Assembly: GCA_943788645.1 (NCBI GenBank)
Contig: CALSRC010000017.1
Location: 62,001-126,000 of the forward strand
Length of the DNA: 64,000 nt
DNA from: UA16 sp002292325
GTDB lineage: Bacteria > Bacteroidota > Bacteroidia > Flavobacteriales_D > Sanyastnellaceae
Reading direction: 5' to 3'
In this document: positions 55,604-64,000 of the stretch, in pieces
Layout: every line of letters begins with the position of its first letter
Position numbering within the stretch: position 1 is the stretch's first letter
The notes under the pieces: model-generated
Told to the model about the DNA's origin: nothing
The model's input: only the letters and a program-made list of their open reading frames with translations
Databases searched by the model: none
Program-made: the position numbers and the translations under genes

Positions 55604-56470
55604 TCAGTCAACGACAAAAATCATTGTAAACCAGCCTCCCGCTGGCTGACAATCACCCGTTTGCAGGGGACCGTGGATGACCAAACGGTCTTCGGTCAAT
55701 TCAACGATGTCATAAACAGGACCTGAATCCCAGACTCCCATGAATCCACAGAGGGTCTCAGAAAAAGACGACAAGGAAATTTGATCTTCCCCTGAAGTTC
55801 CTGTTCCTTCCGTGAAAACATACATCGTCGGGTCAATCGCAATCTCTGTTTCGACATATCCTTCGAAAGGATTCATCGTACTCCCGTTGTTATTGTAGAG
55901 ATACATCCCGTCTTCTGTAAACTGATACCGGTCATCGTTCTGGAATGTCTCCAATCCTGCAGCGGGTGAAGTGTACCATTCCGTTGAATAGGGATCAGGT
56001 CCCACTGAAATAGCACCCATTTCTTCTGAGAATTTCCATGCCTTTTGGTTGTCACATCCCGTCAGCAAGGCCAAGTTTCCTTCACAAGGCAATTCCAATG
56101 TTTGCGCGATGTTCAGCGCCTGTGAGGTTGAACCCATTCCACCTGCCGTATGCACAGAGTAGGAGATGGTGTAATCACCCTCTTGTGGGTAATAAGCCGT
56201 GTCGGAAGTCTGGTCTGACGTCTGACCATTGCCAAAGTCCCACAAATGGAGAAAAGCTCCATCCACAGCAGCGGCGGTAACAAAAACCCGATTGGAATCA
56301 ATGCCAACTACTTGACCCAAGGAATCCACTGCATCAATGAAATTCCATTCGAACGAAGCCGATGGGGCTCCTGGCAATTCAATCCCCTCTTCCTCGTATG
56401 GCTTACAGCCCTGAGCCATGAACAGAACGACCCCTGCAAAGGCAGCTGCGTATTTTATATAAGATTTCAT
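55604..56470 (-). CDS. PKD-domain surface lipoprotein (locus 2)
   Basis: A 288-residue lipoprotein with lipobox AQGC at Cys22. One PKD domain (LWDFGNGQTSDQTSDTAYY) is followed by a single copy of the domain seen twice in the locus 1 protein (CDNQKAWKFSEE, then FTEDGMYLYNN). It therefore looks like a one-unit version of that protein. It probably binds glycan alongside SusD. Its ATG overlaps the last base of the susD stop, suggesting coupled translation. Confidence 0.85.
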   Translation of the reverse strand: MKSYIKYAAAFAGVVLFMAQGCKPYEEEGIELPGAPSASFEWNFIDAVDSLGQVVGIDSNRVFVTAAAVDGAFLHLWDFGNGQTSDQTSDTAYYPQEGDYTISYSVHTAGGMGSTSQALNIAQTLELPCEGNLALLTGCDNQKAWKFSEEMGAISVGPDPYSTEWYTSPAAGLETFQNDDRYQFTEDGMYLYNNNGSTMNPFEGYVETEIAIDPTMYVFTEGTGTSGEDQISLSSFSETLCGFMGVWDSGPVYDIVELTEDRLVIHGPLQTGDCQPAGGWFTMIFVVD

Positions 56471-57987
56471 TAGTATCCGTTATTTTGAGTAATCAATCCT
56501 CCTGAAAGCGTTATTTCCACTTCAGGAATAGGGAACACCTCATGTGTGCCCGAAACAAAGCCCCAATCTGCTAATTCAGCCGATCCACGTCCGGTTCGAA
56601 CCAAATCGAAAAAACGATGACCTTCCATTCCCAATTCTACTCGCCGCTCATGGTAAATGGCGTCAAGTAAGTCTGGACCCGTCACATCCGTTCCGAGTGA
56701 AACCAGCAACGCTTGGTTGCCTCCACGCGCTCTCGAACGAATGATGTTCACAGAATTTCGAGCCAGCCCCTCATTGCCGAGATGATACGCAGATTCGGCA
56801 TGGAATAAAATCACGTCTGCATAGCGAATCACACGGTCATTCGAAAATCCGTTCGGATTCGGATCACCAAAAGGAGCTTCGTCTGAAGCATTGATGAAGA
56901 ACTTTTTCGAGTAGTACAAATGGGGCATGCCTGTGGCCTCCAAGGAGAAGACTCCTCGATCACCCATTTGATCACCCACCTGGAAAACCGTTGCGCCCAA
57001 ACGCGGATCACCGTTTTCGAATTCATCCACAAAGTTTTGCTCTGGAATGTTGAAGCCGTAGCCACCAAATTGGCCACGTGCACGCTGAAAAACATTGGTG
57101 AAACTTCCTTCGAGTTGATTGCCCCAGTTTCCACCTGACGCATTCATGTATTGAATCTCCCAGATAGAGCCTGGACCATTTTCGCCCGACTCGGTGAAAA
57201 TGTTTGCATAATCTGGATCCAAGTAATACTCACCCGATGTCATGACATCCAAGCAGATATCGTTGCACGGTTGCCATTCTTCTTGGTACGCATGCGCTTT
57301 GGCCAAAAGTGCACTCGCCGCTCCCCACGTCGCACGCCCTGTCTCGGCGATGCTCAATTCACTGCGTCGAGGTAGGTTCTCTCGCGCAAATGTCAAATCC
57401 GCCTCAATCTGCGCCCACACCTCATTCGAAGATGATCGGGCTTGCTGATACTCACTTGGTGCCAAATTGCCCAAAATGAGGGGCACGTCGCCAAACATAG
57501 TCACCATATTGAAATACCAGTATGCCCGAATAAAAGATGCCTCACCTAAAAATCGATCTTTGTCTTGTTGATCCATTTCGATGCCTGGAATTCGGTCCAA
57601 TGCAAGGTTGCAGTATGCAATGCCTCGGTACGCTACCTGCCATTCGGCGAGCACCAATTTGCTCGAAGAGTTTCCTGAAAAGTTTTCGAATAAAAACAGT
57701 TCGGGCTCGTCTCCATCGCCTGACCCTCCTTTATGTGAGTCATCCGAGCAAATGTCCCCAAAGTACCATCGAAAGTGAGGCGCGAGCTGCGCGCTTCCTT
57801 GGATGTTGGTGACTTCTTGCTGAAGGTTGTTGTAACACGCGATGGTGGCTGATTCAGCATCATCCGCATTTTGGAAGAAATTGGCCTCTGTCGATCCGAC
57901 CAATGGCTGCACTTCCAAGAATTCTTGCTTGCACGCCACTAGAGCGACAGCGAGAAATCCAATTATCAATGTTGTTTTCTGATTCAT
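56470..57987 (-). CDS. SusD-like glycan-binding lipoprotein (locus 2)
   Basis: A 505-residue outer-membrane lipoprotein with lipobox ALVAC at Cys19. RagB/SusD features are VQPLVGSTEANFFQNADDAE, YRGIAYCNLALDRI, ASFIRAYWYFNMVTMFGDVPLI and the C-terminal YHERRVELGMEGHRFFDLVRTG. It works with the SusC-like transporter encoded 10 bases upstream to capture oligosaccharides. It belongs to a clearly different subtype from locus 1, so the two pairs may favour different chain lengths or branching; that is inference. Confidence 0.95.
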   Translation of the reverse strand: MNQKTTLIIGFLAVALVACKQEFLEVQPLVGSTEANFFQNADDAESATIACYNNLQQEVTNIQGSAQLAPHFRWYFGDICSDDSHKGGSGDGDEPELFLFENFSGNSSSKLVLAEWQVAYRGIAYCNLALDRIPGIEMDQQDKDRFLGEASFIRAYWYFNMVTMFGDVPLILGNLAPSEYQQARSSSNEVWAQIEADLTFARENLPRRSELSIAETGRATWGAASALLAKAHAYQEEWQPCNDICLDVMTSGEYYLDPDYANIFTESGENGPGSIWEIQYMNASGGNWGNQLEGSFTNVFQRARGQFGGYGFNIPEQNFVDEFENGDPRLGATVFQVGDQMGDRGVFSLEATGMPHLYYSKKFFINASDEAPFGDPNPNGFSNDRVIRYADVILFHAESAYHLGNEGLARNSVNIIRSRARGGNQALLVSLGTDVTGPDLLDAIYHERRVELGMEGHRFFDLVRTGRGSAELADWGFVSGTHEVFPIPEVEITLSGGLITQNNGY

Positions 57988-57997
57988 CTTTCTGTGC

Positions 57998-60900
57998 TTA
58001 GAAGTTTACATTAATGCCCGCAATGAACGTTCGCGCTGAAGGGTAGAAACCACGATCGATTCCGATTTCAAGCGTTCCTCGCGTTCCGACCTCGGGATCG
58101 AGTCCCGAGTACTGAGTAAACGTAAATAGATTATTCGCTGCCACATATACACGACACTTTCCAATCTTCAAACGTTGCATTGCATTATCAGGAAGGGTAT
58201 AGCCCAATTGCACATTCTTGATCCGCATGTAGGATCCATCCTCCACAAAACGATCCGAAATTCGGTTGTTTTGGTTCGGGTCAGCATGCGAGATGCGAGG
58301 GTACAAGTTGCTCGTCCCTTCGCCTGTCCAACGCTCCAATGCTGCAACAGGCAGATTGGTCGTATTCAAATCGTACCGGAATGCGCCGTTCAATAAGTCG
58401 TTGCCTTGTGAGCCTTGCAAAAAGAGCGTGAAATCGAAGTTCTTGTAGCTTGCCTCCATGTTGATACCGTAGGTGAAATCCGGGTGAGGATTTCCAATCA
58501 TGACTTTGTCATCGGAATCAACAACACCATCGCTGTTCTGGTCAACGAAAATAACGTCTCCCGCTTGCGCGTTGGGCAACGAAGTATTCGCCGCAGCCTC
58601 TTCATCCGTTTGGAAAATCCCGTCCGTCTCATATCCATAGAAATAAGCAATGGGCTGACCTATTTCGGTGTAAGCCACCAAGTCGCCAATTCCAAATACT
58701 GAACCGGTCGCAACAGGCTGCCCCCCTTCACCCAAATCAGTCACTTCGTTGCGGATGAAGGCAATGTTACCGCCAATCGAGTAATTGAAATCACCCACTT
58801 GATTTCGGTGGTTCACGGCAAACTCCACACCGGAGTTCTTAGCAGAAGCCACATTGGTCGCTGATGGCAAGAAGCCAACGACACCTGGAAGTGGAACCAC
58901 AGCCAGCATGTCGTTCGTGCTTTTCACAAAGTAATCCGCGACGATGTTCAACTTCCCATCGTACAAGTCAGCGTCGATGCCGACGTTGGTTTGCTCCACC
59001 GTCTCCCATTTCAAATCGGGATTGGACGTGTTCACCGGACCCGCACCGTTGGTCTGGACCTGTTCACTGCCGAACGTGTAATTCAAGCCATTGTACACCA
59101 GCGAGGTATAGTCGAAGTTCCCAATGCCATCCGCATTTCCGTTCTGCCCCCAACTCGCACGCAATTTCAAGAAGTCAATCCAGTCTTTCTCTGCGACCCA
59201 AGGCAATTCAGTCATGTTCCAAGCGGCAGAAACCGATGGGAAGATTCCGTACCGGTTATTCACACCGAATCGGGAGGAGCCATCGCGACGAACCGTCCCC
59301 GACAATGACCATGCATCGCCCAAACCGTAATTCAATCGAACAAACTGGCCTACAAATGCCGATGCAGTCGTGCCTCCACTAGCAGAAGGTGCCTGCTCTT
59401 GCGCGTTCAAGCTGTTATTTAAGTACGCATACTGTAAGTCGTTGGATGCGAGACTATCCCGGAAACCATAAAAATTGGTCGAAAGGTTATTCAATGCTGA
59501 ATAGCCCGCGACGACTTGAACGTCGTCGCCATTGGATAGCTCTTTATCATAGGTTACCGTGTTCTCCCATTGCCAATTGCTCCACTTGTTTTCACCAAGC
59601 ATGAGGCCATTGACCTCGCGCCATTCATAGGCTGGACGATCAGGATCATTGGGACCGATTCCGAGGTCATAGCTCGGAGAAAAAACGCGATGAGAACCCA
59701 AACTCAAATCCACAGACATCGTAGAGCGGAACTTGAGGTTGGATAAAATGTCATATTCTCCGAATACAGAACCAACAAATCGATTGGTGGTCCAAAAGTC
59801 GTTATTCAGAGCAATTTGATTGGCTGGATTAGCAATGTCCGAGTCGATCATGGTTGAATACGCATACGATCCGTCGGGACGCATCGCTTCCGTCGTAGGG
59901 TCCATGTTCAAGGCACGACCAACCACCGAGTTGAATTCGTTGTTCTCAGCCAATGCTGACCGGTCGAGGTGGGTGAAGTTGATATTTTGTCCCATCCGAA
60001 ACTTATCTCCCGCATCTTGGCGGGTGTTGATTCGAAAAGTGTAACGCTCAAACCGCCCTTTCTCGCCGCCAACAATGCCGTCTTGAACAAAATAACTCCC
60101 TCCTACTGCCGTAGAAGAACTCTCGGTTCCATTGGTGAAACTGAAGCTATGGTTCATCATGGGGGCACGCTGGAAGATTTCGTCTTGCCAGTCCTCTCCC
60201 TCTCCCAACGCCGATGGATTGGATAACGCTTCAAGCGGCAACAATCCCGCAGCTGAGCGGCTCTCGTTCATGAGAATTCCATACTCCTCCGCATTCAACA
60301 AGGCCATGTACTTCCATGGCTCTTGCATGCCGTAGTAACTCTCATAGGTAATTTGAGGTTTCTGATTTTTGGAACCCGTTTTGGTCGTGATCAAGACCAC
60401 ACCGTTTCCACCACGAGCACCGTAAATCGCTGCTGACGCCGCGTCCTTCAAAATGGAAATGGACGCAATATCAGCAGGGTTCAGGTAATCAATCCCAGCA
60501 CTCGGGATTCCATCAATCACATACAAAGGTTCGGCGTTATTCAATGAGCCTGTTCCACGTATACGGATGGATTGAGTAGATCCGGGCTGGCCGGAGTTTT
60601 GGGTCACTTGCACTCCTGCAGCTCTTCCCTGCAGGGCTTGTTCTGTTCTTAAAACCGGTAAGGACGTGATTTCTTTTGTGTCAATGGTGCCAACTGCACC
60701 TGAAATTTTACTCCTTTTTTGGTTGCCGTAGCCCACCACAATTACTTCTTCTAGACCCGCCACATCCATTTCCAGCGATGCGTTCACTGCATCTTTTCCT
60801 GCTACAGAAACATTCTTAGGAGTGTAGCCAATGAAAGAAAACACCAAAATGGCGTCTTGTTTGGTCACTTGAATCGTGTAGTTTCCGTCGAGGTCTGTAA

Positions 60901-61057
60901 ATGAGGCATTTTGGGTGCCCTTCTCAACCACCGTTACCCCAGGTAGGGCCGTGCCGTCTTCGGCAGCGGTCACCACTCCGGTGACGGCCTTTCCTTGCGA
61001 AAAGGCCGTCACCATAATGGCAAAAACGAAGTTGATTGCTATCAGCAACTTTTTCAT
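57998..61057 (-). CDS. SusC-like TonB-dependent transporter (locus 2)
   Basis: A 1019-residue outer-membrane transporter. Signal peptide (ends TAFSQG), carboxypeptidase-D-like domain at about 23-110 (GVVTAAEDGTALPGVTVVEK), plug at about 115-230 (LQGRAAGVQVTQNSGQPGST, IYGARGGNGVVLITTK), and a barrel ending in the aromatic INVNF. It imports glycan fragments using TonB energy. It lies 36 bases after the four-module T9SS protein and has no promoter of its own that I can see, so expression probably comes from upstream of GH3, beyond the right edge. Confidence 0.96.
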   Translation of the reverse strand: MKKLLIAINFVFAIMVTAFSQGKAVTGVVTAAEDGTALPGVTVVEKGTQNASFTDLDGNYTIQVTKQDAILVFSFIGYTPKNVSVAGKDAVNASLEMDVAGLEEVIVVGYGNQKRSKISGAVGTIDTKEITSLPVLRTEQALQGRAAGVQVTQNSGQPGSTQSIRIRGTGSLNNAEPLYVIDGIPSAGIDYLNPADIASISILKDAASAAIYGARGGNGVVLITTKTGSKNQKPQITYESYYGMQEPWKYMALLNAEEYGILMNESRSAAGLLPLEALSNPSALGEGEDWQDEIFQRAPMMNHSFSFTNGTESSSTAVGGSYFVQDGIVGGEKGRFERYTFRINTRQDAGDKFRMGQNINFTHLDRSALAENNEFNSVVGRALNMDPTTEAMRPDGSYAYSTMIDSDIANPANQIALNNDFWTTNRFVGSVFGEYDILSNLKFRSTMSVDLSLGSHRVFSPSYDLGIGPNDPDRPAYEWREVNGLMLGENKWSNWQWENTVTYDKELSNGDDVQVVAGYSALNNLSTNFYGFRDSLASNDLQYAYLNNSLNAQEQAPSASGGTTASAFVGQFVRLNYGLGDAWSLSGTVRRDGSSRFGVNNRYGIFPSVSAAWNMTELPWVAEKDWIDFLKLRASWGQNGNADGIGNFDYTSLVYNGLNYTFGSEQVQTNGAGPVNTSNPDLKWETVEQTNVGIDADLYDGKLNIVADYFVKSTNDMLAVVPLPGVVGFLPSATNVASAKNSGVEFAVNHRNQVGDFNYSIGGNIAFIRNEVTDLGEGGQPVATGSVFGIGDLVAYTEIGQPIAYFYGYETDGIFQTDEEAAANTSLPNAQAGDVIFVDQNSDGVVDSDDKVMIGNPHPDFTYGINMEASYKNFDFTLFLQGSQGNDLLNGAFRYDLNTTNLPVAALERWTGEGTSNLYPRISHADPNQNNRISDRFVEDGSYMRIKNVQLGYTLPDNAMQRLKIGKCRVYVAANNLFTFTQYSGLDPEVGTRGTLEIGIDRGFYPSARTFIAGINVNF

Positions 61058-61093
61058 TCTATTTTGATCAGATTGTTTAACTAGTGAATGCGC

Positions 61094-62806
61094 TTATTGC
61101 ACTTTCATCAGCTTTTGCGTCACGCCCATGCCGCGGGACTCAAGTTGTACAAAGTAAAGCCCATTTGCCTCAGAGGTCATATCCAAGGTCCATGAAGTAA
61201 CTCCTGCTGGGATTTGCTGACTCATAACTGCACTTCCTGTGTAAGAAACCACTGTTACGTTCATTGGGAACGCATTGGGTTGGTTCAAACGCAATTCAAC
61301 CAGGTCACTGGTCACGTTGGGCACCAATTGGAACTCAAGGCCCATTGATTCGTTCATACCTGTGCCTGTTTCACAAGCTACGCATGCGTTGAAGCAATAA
61401 GCATCTGTCGTAATCGACTCTTCTGTTTCGATGAACAAGTAGCGATTTGTGTATACAGAGTCGGGCGTGGACACCGTGCAATCACCGTGTACAACGGGAT
61501 CAAACACCTCTTCAACTCCACTGTTTACGAATTTATACTCATGCCCACCGGGCGTCAAGTCAATTGTAGCTTCGTATACGCCGTCGCCGTCGTCGTCCAA
61601 CATAGGCGTGGCGGTGTTGTTCCAACCGTTAATGGACCCGCCAAAAATGGTGACACCACTGATCACTAGTTGCTCACTCATGTCCACCCGGAAGGTTACT
61701 GGAATAGGAGCGTTCGCCTCACACGTACCATCCGTACTGCACTGTCCAAAACACGTGCTCAGCACCACGTCTTGTGTCACAGCTTCGAGGAAGCGATCGT
61801 TGTAGTTGTTGGGGTCTCCGCAAGGCAGGCCTGCCAGGTTCTCCTTACACGACCAGTCGGCACAAGCGCCATTCGTGAAAGTATAGTGGCTGGAAAATCC
61901 AGAATCAACTTCCAGGGTTATCGAATAGATCCCGTCGCCATCGTCGTCGGACATGGGATTGTCACCTGGGGCACCAAAGGCGGCACCACCCGCGAGGTAT
62001 ACACCCGTTGGATCCACCTCTTCATTTGCCATATTGACGTTGAACGTGACCGTAAGGATGCTATCGCCTCCGCCTTCGCATCCGGAGCAACTATTGAAGC
62101 AATAAGCGTCCAATACCATGGCATCGCCACCTTCAACTTCGAGCAAACGATTCGTAAAGGCTCCACTGGTCAAAGTGCATTCAACATAAGTTGAATCAAA
62201 CTGCTCGTTTCCACCTTCTCCGTTCTGGAAAAGGTATTGATACACCCCCCCATCAAGGTTGGTCGTGTATTCAAAAACATTGTCTCCATTGTCATCGTTC
62301 ATTGGAATCGATCCCCAACCGTCAAATGCAGCGTGGAGGAATACTCCATTGGTCACGACTTGCTCTGACATGTCCACACGAAATGTGACATCGGAGCTGC
62401 TCAGTGTTGCGCATGAGCCGTCTGTTGAACATTGAGAAAAACAGGTCGAAATGGTTGCTCCGGCAGAAGTTACTTCTGGCAAGAGCCGGTCACTCCATTG
62501 GCCATAAGCACAGTCCTGTCCAACGACATTTTCTTTGCACGACCAATCCGTGCAAGCTCCATTCGTAAAGGTGTAAGCTCCAGAATAACCCAAGGGCATC
62601 GCCAAGGTGATGGTCCAGACGCCGTCGCCGTCATCGTCTGCCATTGGATTGTCTCCAGGAATTCCAAAATAATCTCCACCTGCGAGGTAAACACCGTCAG
62701 GAGAGACTTCTTCGTTCGCCATGTTCACTTCCCAAGTGACGATTCCCACTTGAGCGTATGAACCCAGCATACATGCCAAAAAGGCTAGGGTAAAAATGTG
62801 CTTCAT
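61094..62806 (-). CDS. Secreted four-module (A-B-A-B) CBM-like T9SS protein
   Basis: A 570-residue secreted protein; the ATG at 62806 (MKHIFTLAFLACMLGSYAQ) gives a clean signal peptide. Two module types alternate: A (about 20-130 and 258-372; VNMANEEVSPDGVYLAGG, YTFTNGACTDWSCKEN) and B (about 132-250 and 375-487; VTFRVDMSEQ, DGWGSIPMNDDNGD, YLFQNG). Each is a Cys-containing beta-sandwich resembling starch-binding-type modules (CBM20/48 fold) with DDDGDG loops that may bind calcium. A type A T9SS sorting domain closes the protein. It sits between GH3 and susC and is probably a surface glycan-binding protein; the fold assignment is by eye. Confidence 0.85.
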   Translation of the reverse strand: MKHIFTLAFLACMLGSYAQVGIVTWEVNMANEEVSPDGVYLAGGDYFGIPGDNPMADDDGDGVWTITLAMPLGYSGAYTFTNGACTDWSCKENVVGQDCAYGQWSDRLLPEVTSAGATISTCFSQCSTDGSCATLSSSDVTFRVDMSEQVVTNGVFLHAAFDGWGSIPMNDDNGDNVFEYTTNLDGGVYQYLFQNGEGGNEQFDSTYVECTLTSGAFTNRLLEVEGGDAMVLDAYCFNSCSGCEGGGDSILTVTFNVNMANEEVDPTGVYLAGGAAFGAPGDNPMSDDDGDGIYSITLEVDSGFSSHYTFTNGACADWSCKENLAGLPCGDPNNYNDRFLEAVTQDVVLSTCFGQCSTDGTCEANAPIPVTFRVDMSEQLVISGVTIFGGSINGWNNTATPMLDDDGDGVYEATIDLTPGGHEYKFVNSGVEEVFDPVVHGDCTVSTPDSVYTNRYLFIETEESITTDAYCFNACVACETGTGMNESMGLEFQLVPNVTSDLVELRLNQPNAFPMNVTVVSYTGSAVMSQQIPAGVTSWTLDMTSEANGLYFVQLESRGMGVTQKLMKVQ

Positions 62807-62831
62807 ATTAGAAGGTTTAAAGGTTTGTTTT

Positions 62832-64000
62832 TTATTCATTTACGTTGAAGGCAACAGTCTTGGAACCGACGCGAAGTGAAAAAGCACCCGGCTCCACCAC
62901 CTCTTGAAGGGCGGCATTGATGAAGGACAATTCCTCCACGGGCAAAGAAACACTTAACGACATTGATTCTCGCGGTCCAACCATTACCCGATCAAAATAC
63001 CGCAGTCGATCGACGCTTGGCGTAATAGACGCTACACTATCCTGACTGAATACGCAGACTAATTCATTGGTGATTCGATCTCCCACGTTGGTCAGGCCTA
63101 CCATCAAATGAATGGTATCACCCATATCATAAGATGTCTGTTCCAATCGCAAGTCCGTCACTTCCACAGATGAATAGCTCAGTCCATGCGAAAATGAGTA
63201 TTGCGGATTGAATCCATTCGTGTAAAAATCCGTGCCAATTTCCTCCGTGTGTTTGTGATCATAAGTCACATGCGAAGAAGGGTGTCGAGGCCATGTAAAC
63301 GGCAATCGACCACTTGGGTTGTACGATCCTTCCAAAACCTGCGCGATGGCATCACCGCCAAAATCACCTGGCAAATACGCCATGACAATGGCGTCCATGA
63401 AAGGCTCCACGTCGTCGAAGGTGCGCGGACGGCCTTCGATGAAAACTCCGATGGTGGGCAAACCCATTTTATGCACAGCACGAATCAATGCTTTTTGGTT
63501 ACCAAACAGAGCTAAATCTTCGTCGTTGCCCGGTATCTCTGTGTAAGGCATTTCACCCAAGGCGAGTACAACGTAATCCGGCCGGGTCCGTTCAATGGCA
63601 CGAATGACACGATCAATCTCTGCCGTTTCAAAATCCATTGACAATTTCTCACTGACAACTCGCTTGATCCCAAATCGATTGGAGAGCGCCTCAACTAAAT
63701 GCGGCATTCCCGGGGTGTTGTAAACTGTATCTCGGCCTTGCCACGTTCCAGTCCAGCCTCCATTGAGCGCATTCAAACTGTGGGCTGTTGGTCCTGTGAC
63801 AAATAGCTTTCCCGATTTACCCAAAGGCAAAACAGGTTGGACGGGGTCAACAACATTCTGGCCTTCGTTCTTGAGCAATGTGATGGACTCAAGCGCGGCT
63901 TGGGCAGCATCGTCTTCAAACTCCTCTCTGTTCGGGTAATCTTCCAGCGCAGGCGGCATTCCACCCGTCTCGAACAACCCCAATTGCTTTTTCATCACGA
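62832..64000 (-). CDS. GH3 beta-glucosidase, C-terminal part (cut by right edge)
   Basis: 389 in-frame codons, stop included, are open to the right edge; the N-terminal barrel with the catalytic Asp lies outside. The visible part begins MKKQLGLFETGG, the usual end of the GH3 N-terminal domain, then AALESITLLKNEGQN, the C-terminal alpha/beta domain with LALGEMPYTEIPGN (acid/base region), PSGRLPFTWPRHP, FSHGLSYSS and a fibronectin III-like end. It should release glucose from beta-glucan oligosaccharides. It ends 26 bases before the four-module protein gene and is the first visible gene of the operon that runs to 54392. Confidence 0.93.
   Translation of the reverse strand, partial: VMKKQLGLFETGGMPPALEDYPNREEFEDDAAQAALESITLLKNEGQNVVDPVQPVLPLGKSGKLFVTGPTAHSLNALNGGWTGTWQGRDTVYNTPGMPHLVEALSNRFGIKRVVSEKLSMDFETAEIDRVIRAIERTRPDYVVLALGEMPYTEIPGNDEDLALFGNQKALIRAVHKMGLPTIGVFIEGRPRTFDDVEPFMDAIVMAYLPGDFGGDAIAQVLEGSYNPSGRLPFTWPRHPSSHVTYDHKHTEEIGTDFYTNGFNPQYSFSHGLSYSSVEVTDLRLEQTSYDMGDTIHLMVGLTNVGDRITNELVCVFSQDSVASITPSVDRLRYFDRVMVGPRESMSLSVSLPVEELSFINAALQEVVEPGAFSLRVGSKTVAFNVNE

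Overview
This window looks like chromosomal DNA from a marine, aerobic member of the Bacteroidota, most likely Flavobacteriales. The basis is: many secreted proteins with type IX secretion (T9SS) C-terminal sorting domains, two SusC/SusD pairs, a flavobacterial-type short AMP nucleosidase, a Brp/Blh retinal-forming enzyme, monomeric NADP isocitrate dehydrogenase, -7 elements of the Bacteroidota type (TAnnTTTG), and no consistent Shine-Dalgarno sequences. Species is not assignable from sequence reading alone. I see no rRNA, tRNA, CRISPR array, transposase or phage gene, and no gene-free stretch longer than about 300 bases.

Layout. (1) 1-4167, minus: the N-terminal 1389 codons of a giant modular surface protein, cut by the left edge, with near-identical internal repeats. 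(2) 4380-9625: an RRM RNA-binding protein, then a plus-strand coupled operon: prolyl oligopeptidase, RluA-type pseudouridine synthase, PlsC-like acyltransferase and a (frameshifted) methyltransferase. (3) 9646-12504, minus: a T9SS subtilase with a catalytic Asp-to-Glu change. (4) 12613-21137: asparagine synthetase B, then a minus-strand nucleoside salvage operon (cdd, an unknown outer-membrane-like protein, nupC, deoA, nitroreductase, terC), with a divergent AMP nucleosidase. (5) 21134-24082: two small unknown proteins and acetyl-CoA synthetase. (6) 24133-34794: two paralogous giant IgGFc-binding-like T9SS proteins flanking a blh gene, then a BNR-repeat lipoprotein and a possible small broken ORF. 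(7) 34850-36712: a T9SS phosphodiesterase. (8) 36731-64000: polysaccharide use. A GH5 and a GH16 are divergent; a SusC-SusD-PKD operon runs from 47791 to 41310; then come two secreted esterases, a PNGase F-like lipoprotein and icd. A second operon runs GH3 - four-module T9SS protein - SusC - SusD - PKD lipoprotein - GH16 and enters from the right edge.

How they fit together. The GH16 (two), GH3 and GH5 enzymes with paired SusCD and PKD lipoproteins fit two paralogous loci for beta-1,3-glucan (laminarin-type) capture, breakdown and import. The nucleoside operon gives uptake plus cytidine deamination and pyrimidine phosphorolysis. Retinal production by Blh implies a rhodopsin elsewhere in the genome.

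A caution on sequence quality: three otherwise well-conserved genes (methyltransferase, asnB, deoA) are each broken by what looks like a single inserted base, and two more single-base insertions are suspected (near 34599 and between 49347 and 49400). Assembly indel errors are the simplest explanation, so these genes may be intact in the organism.
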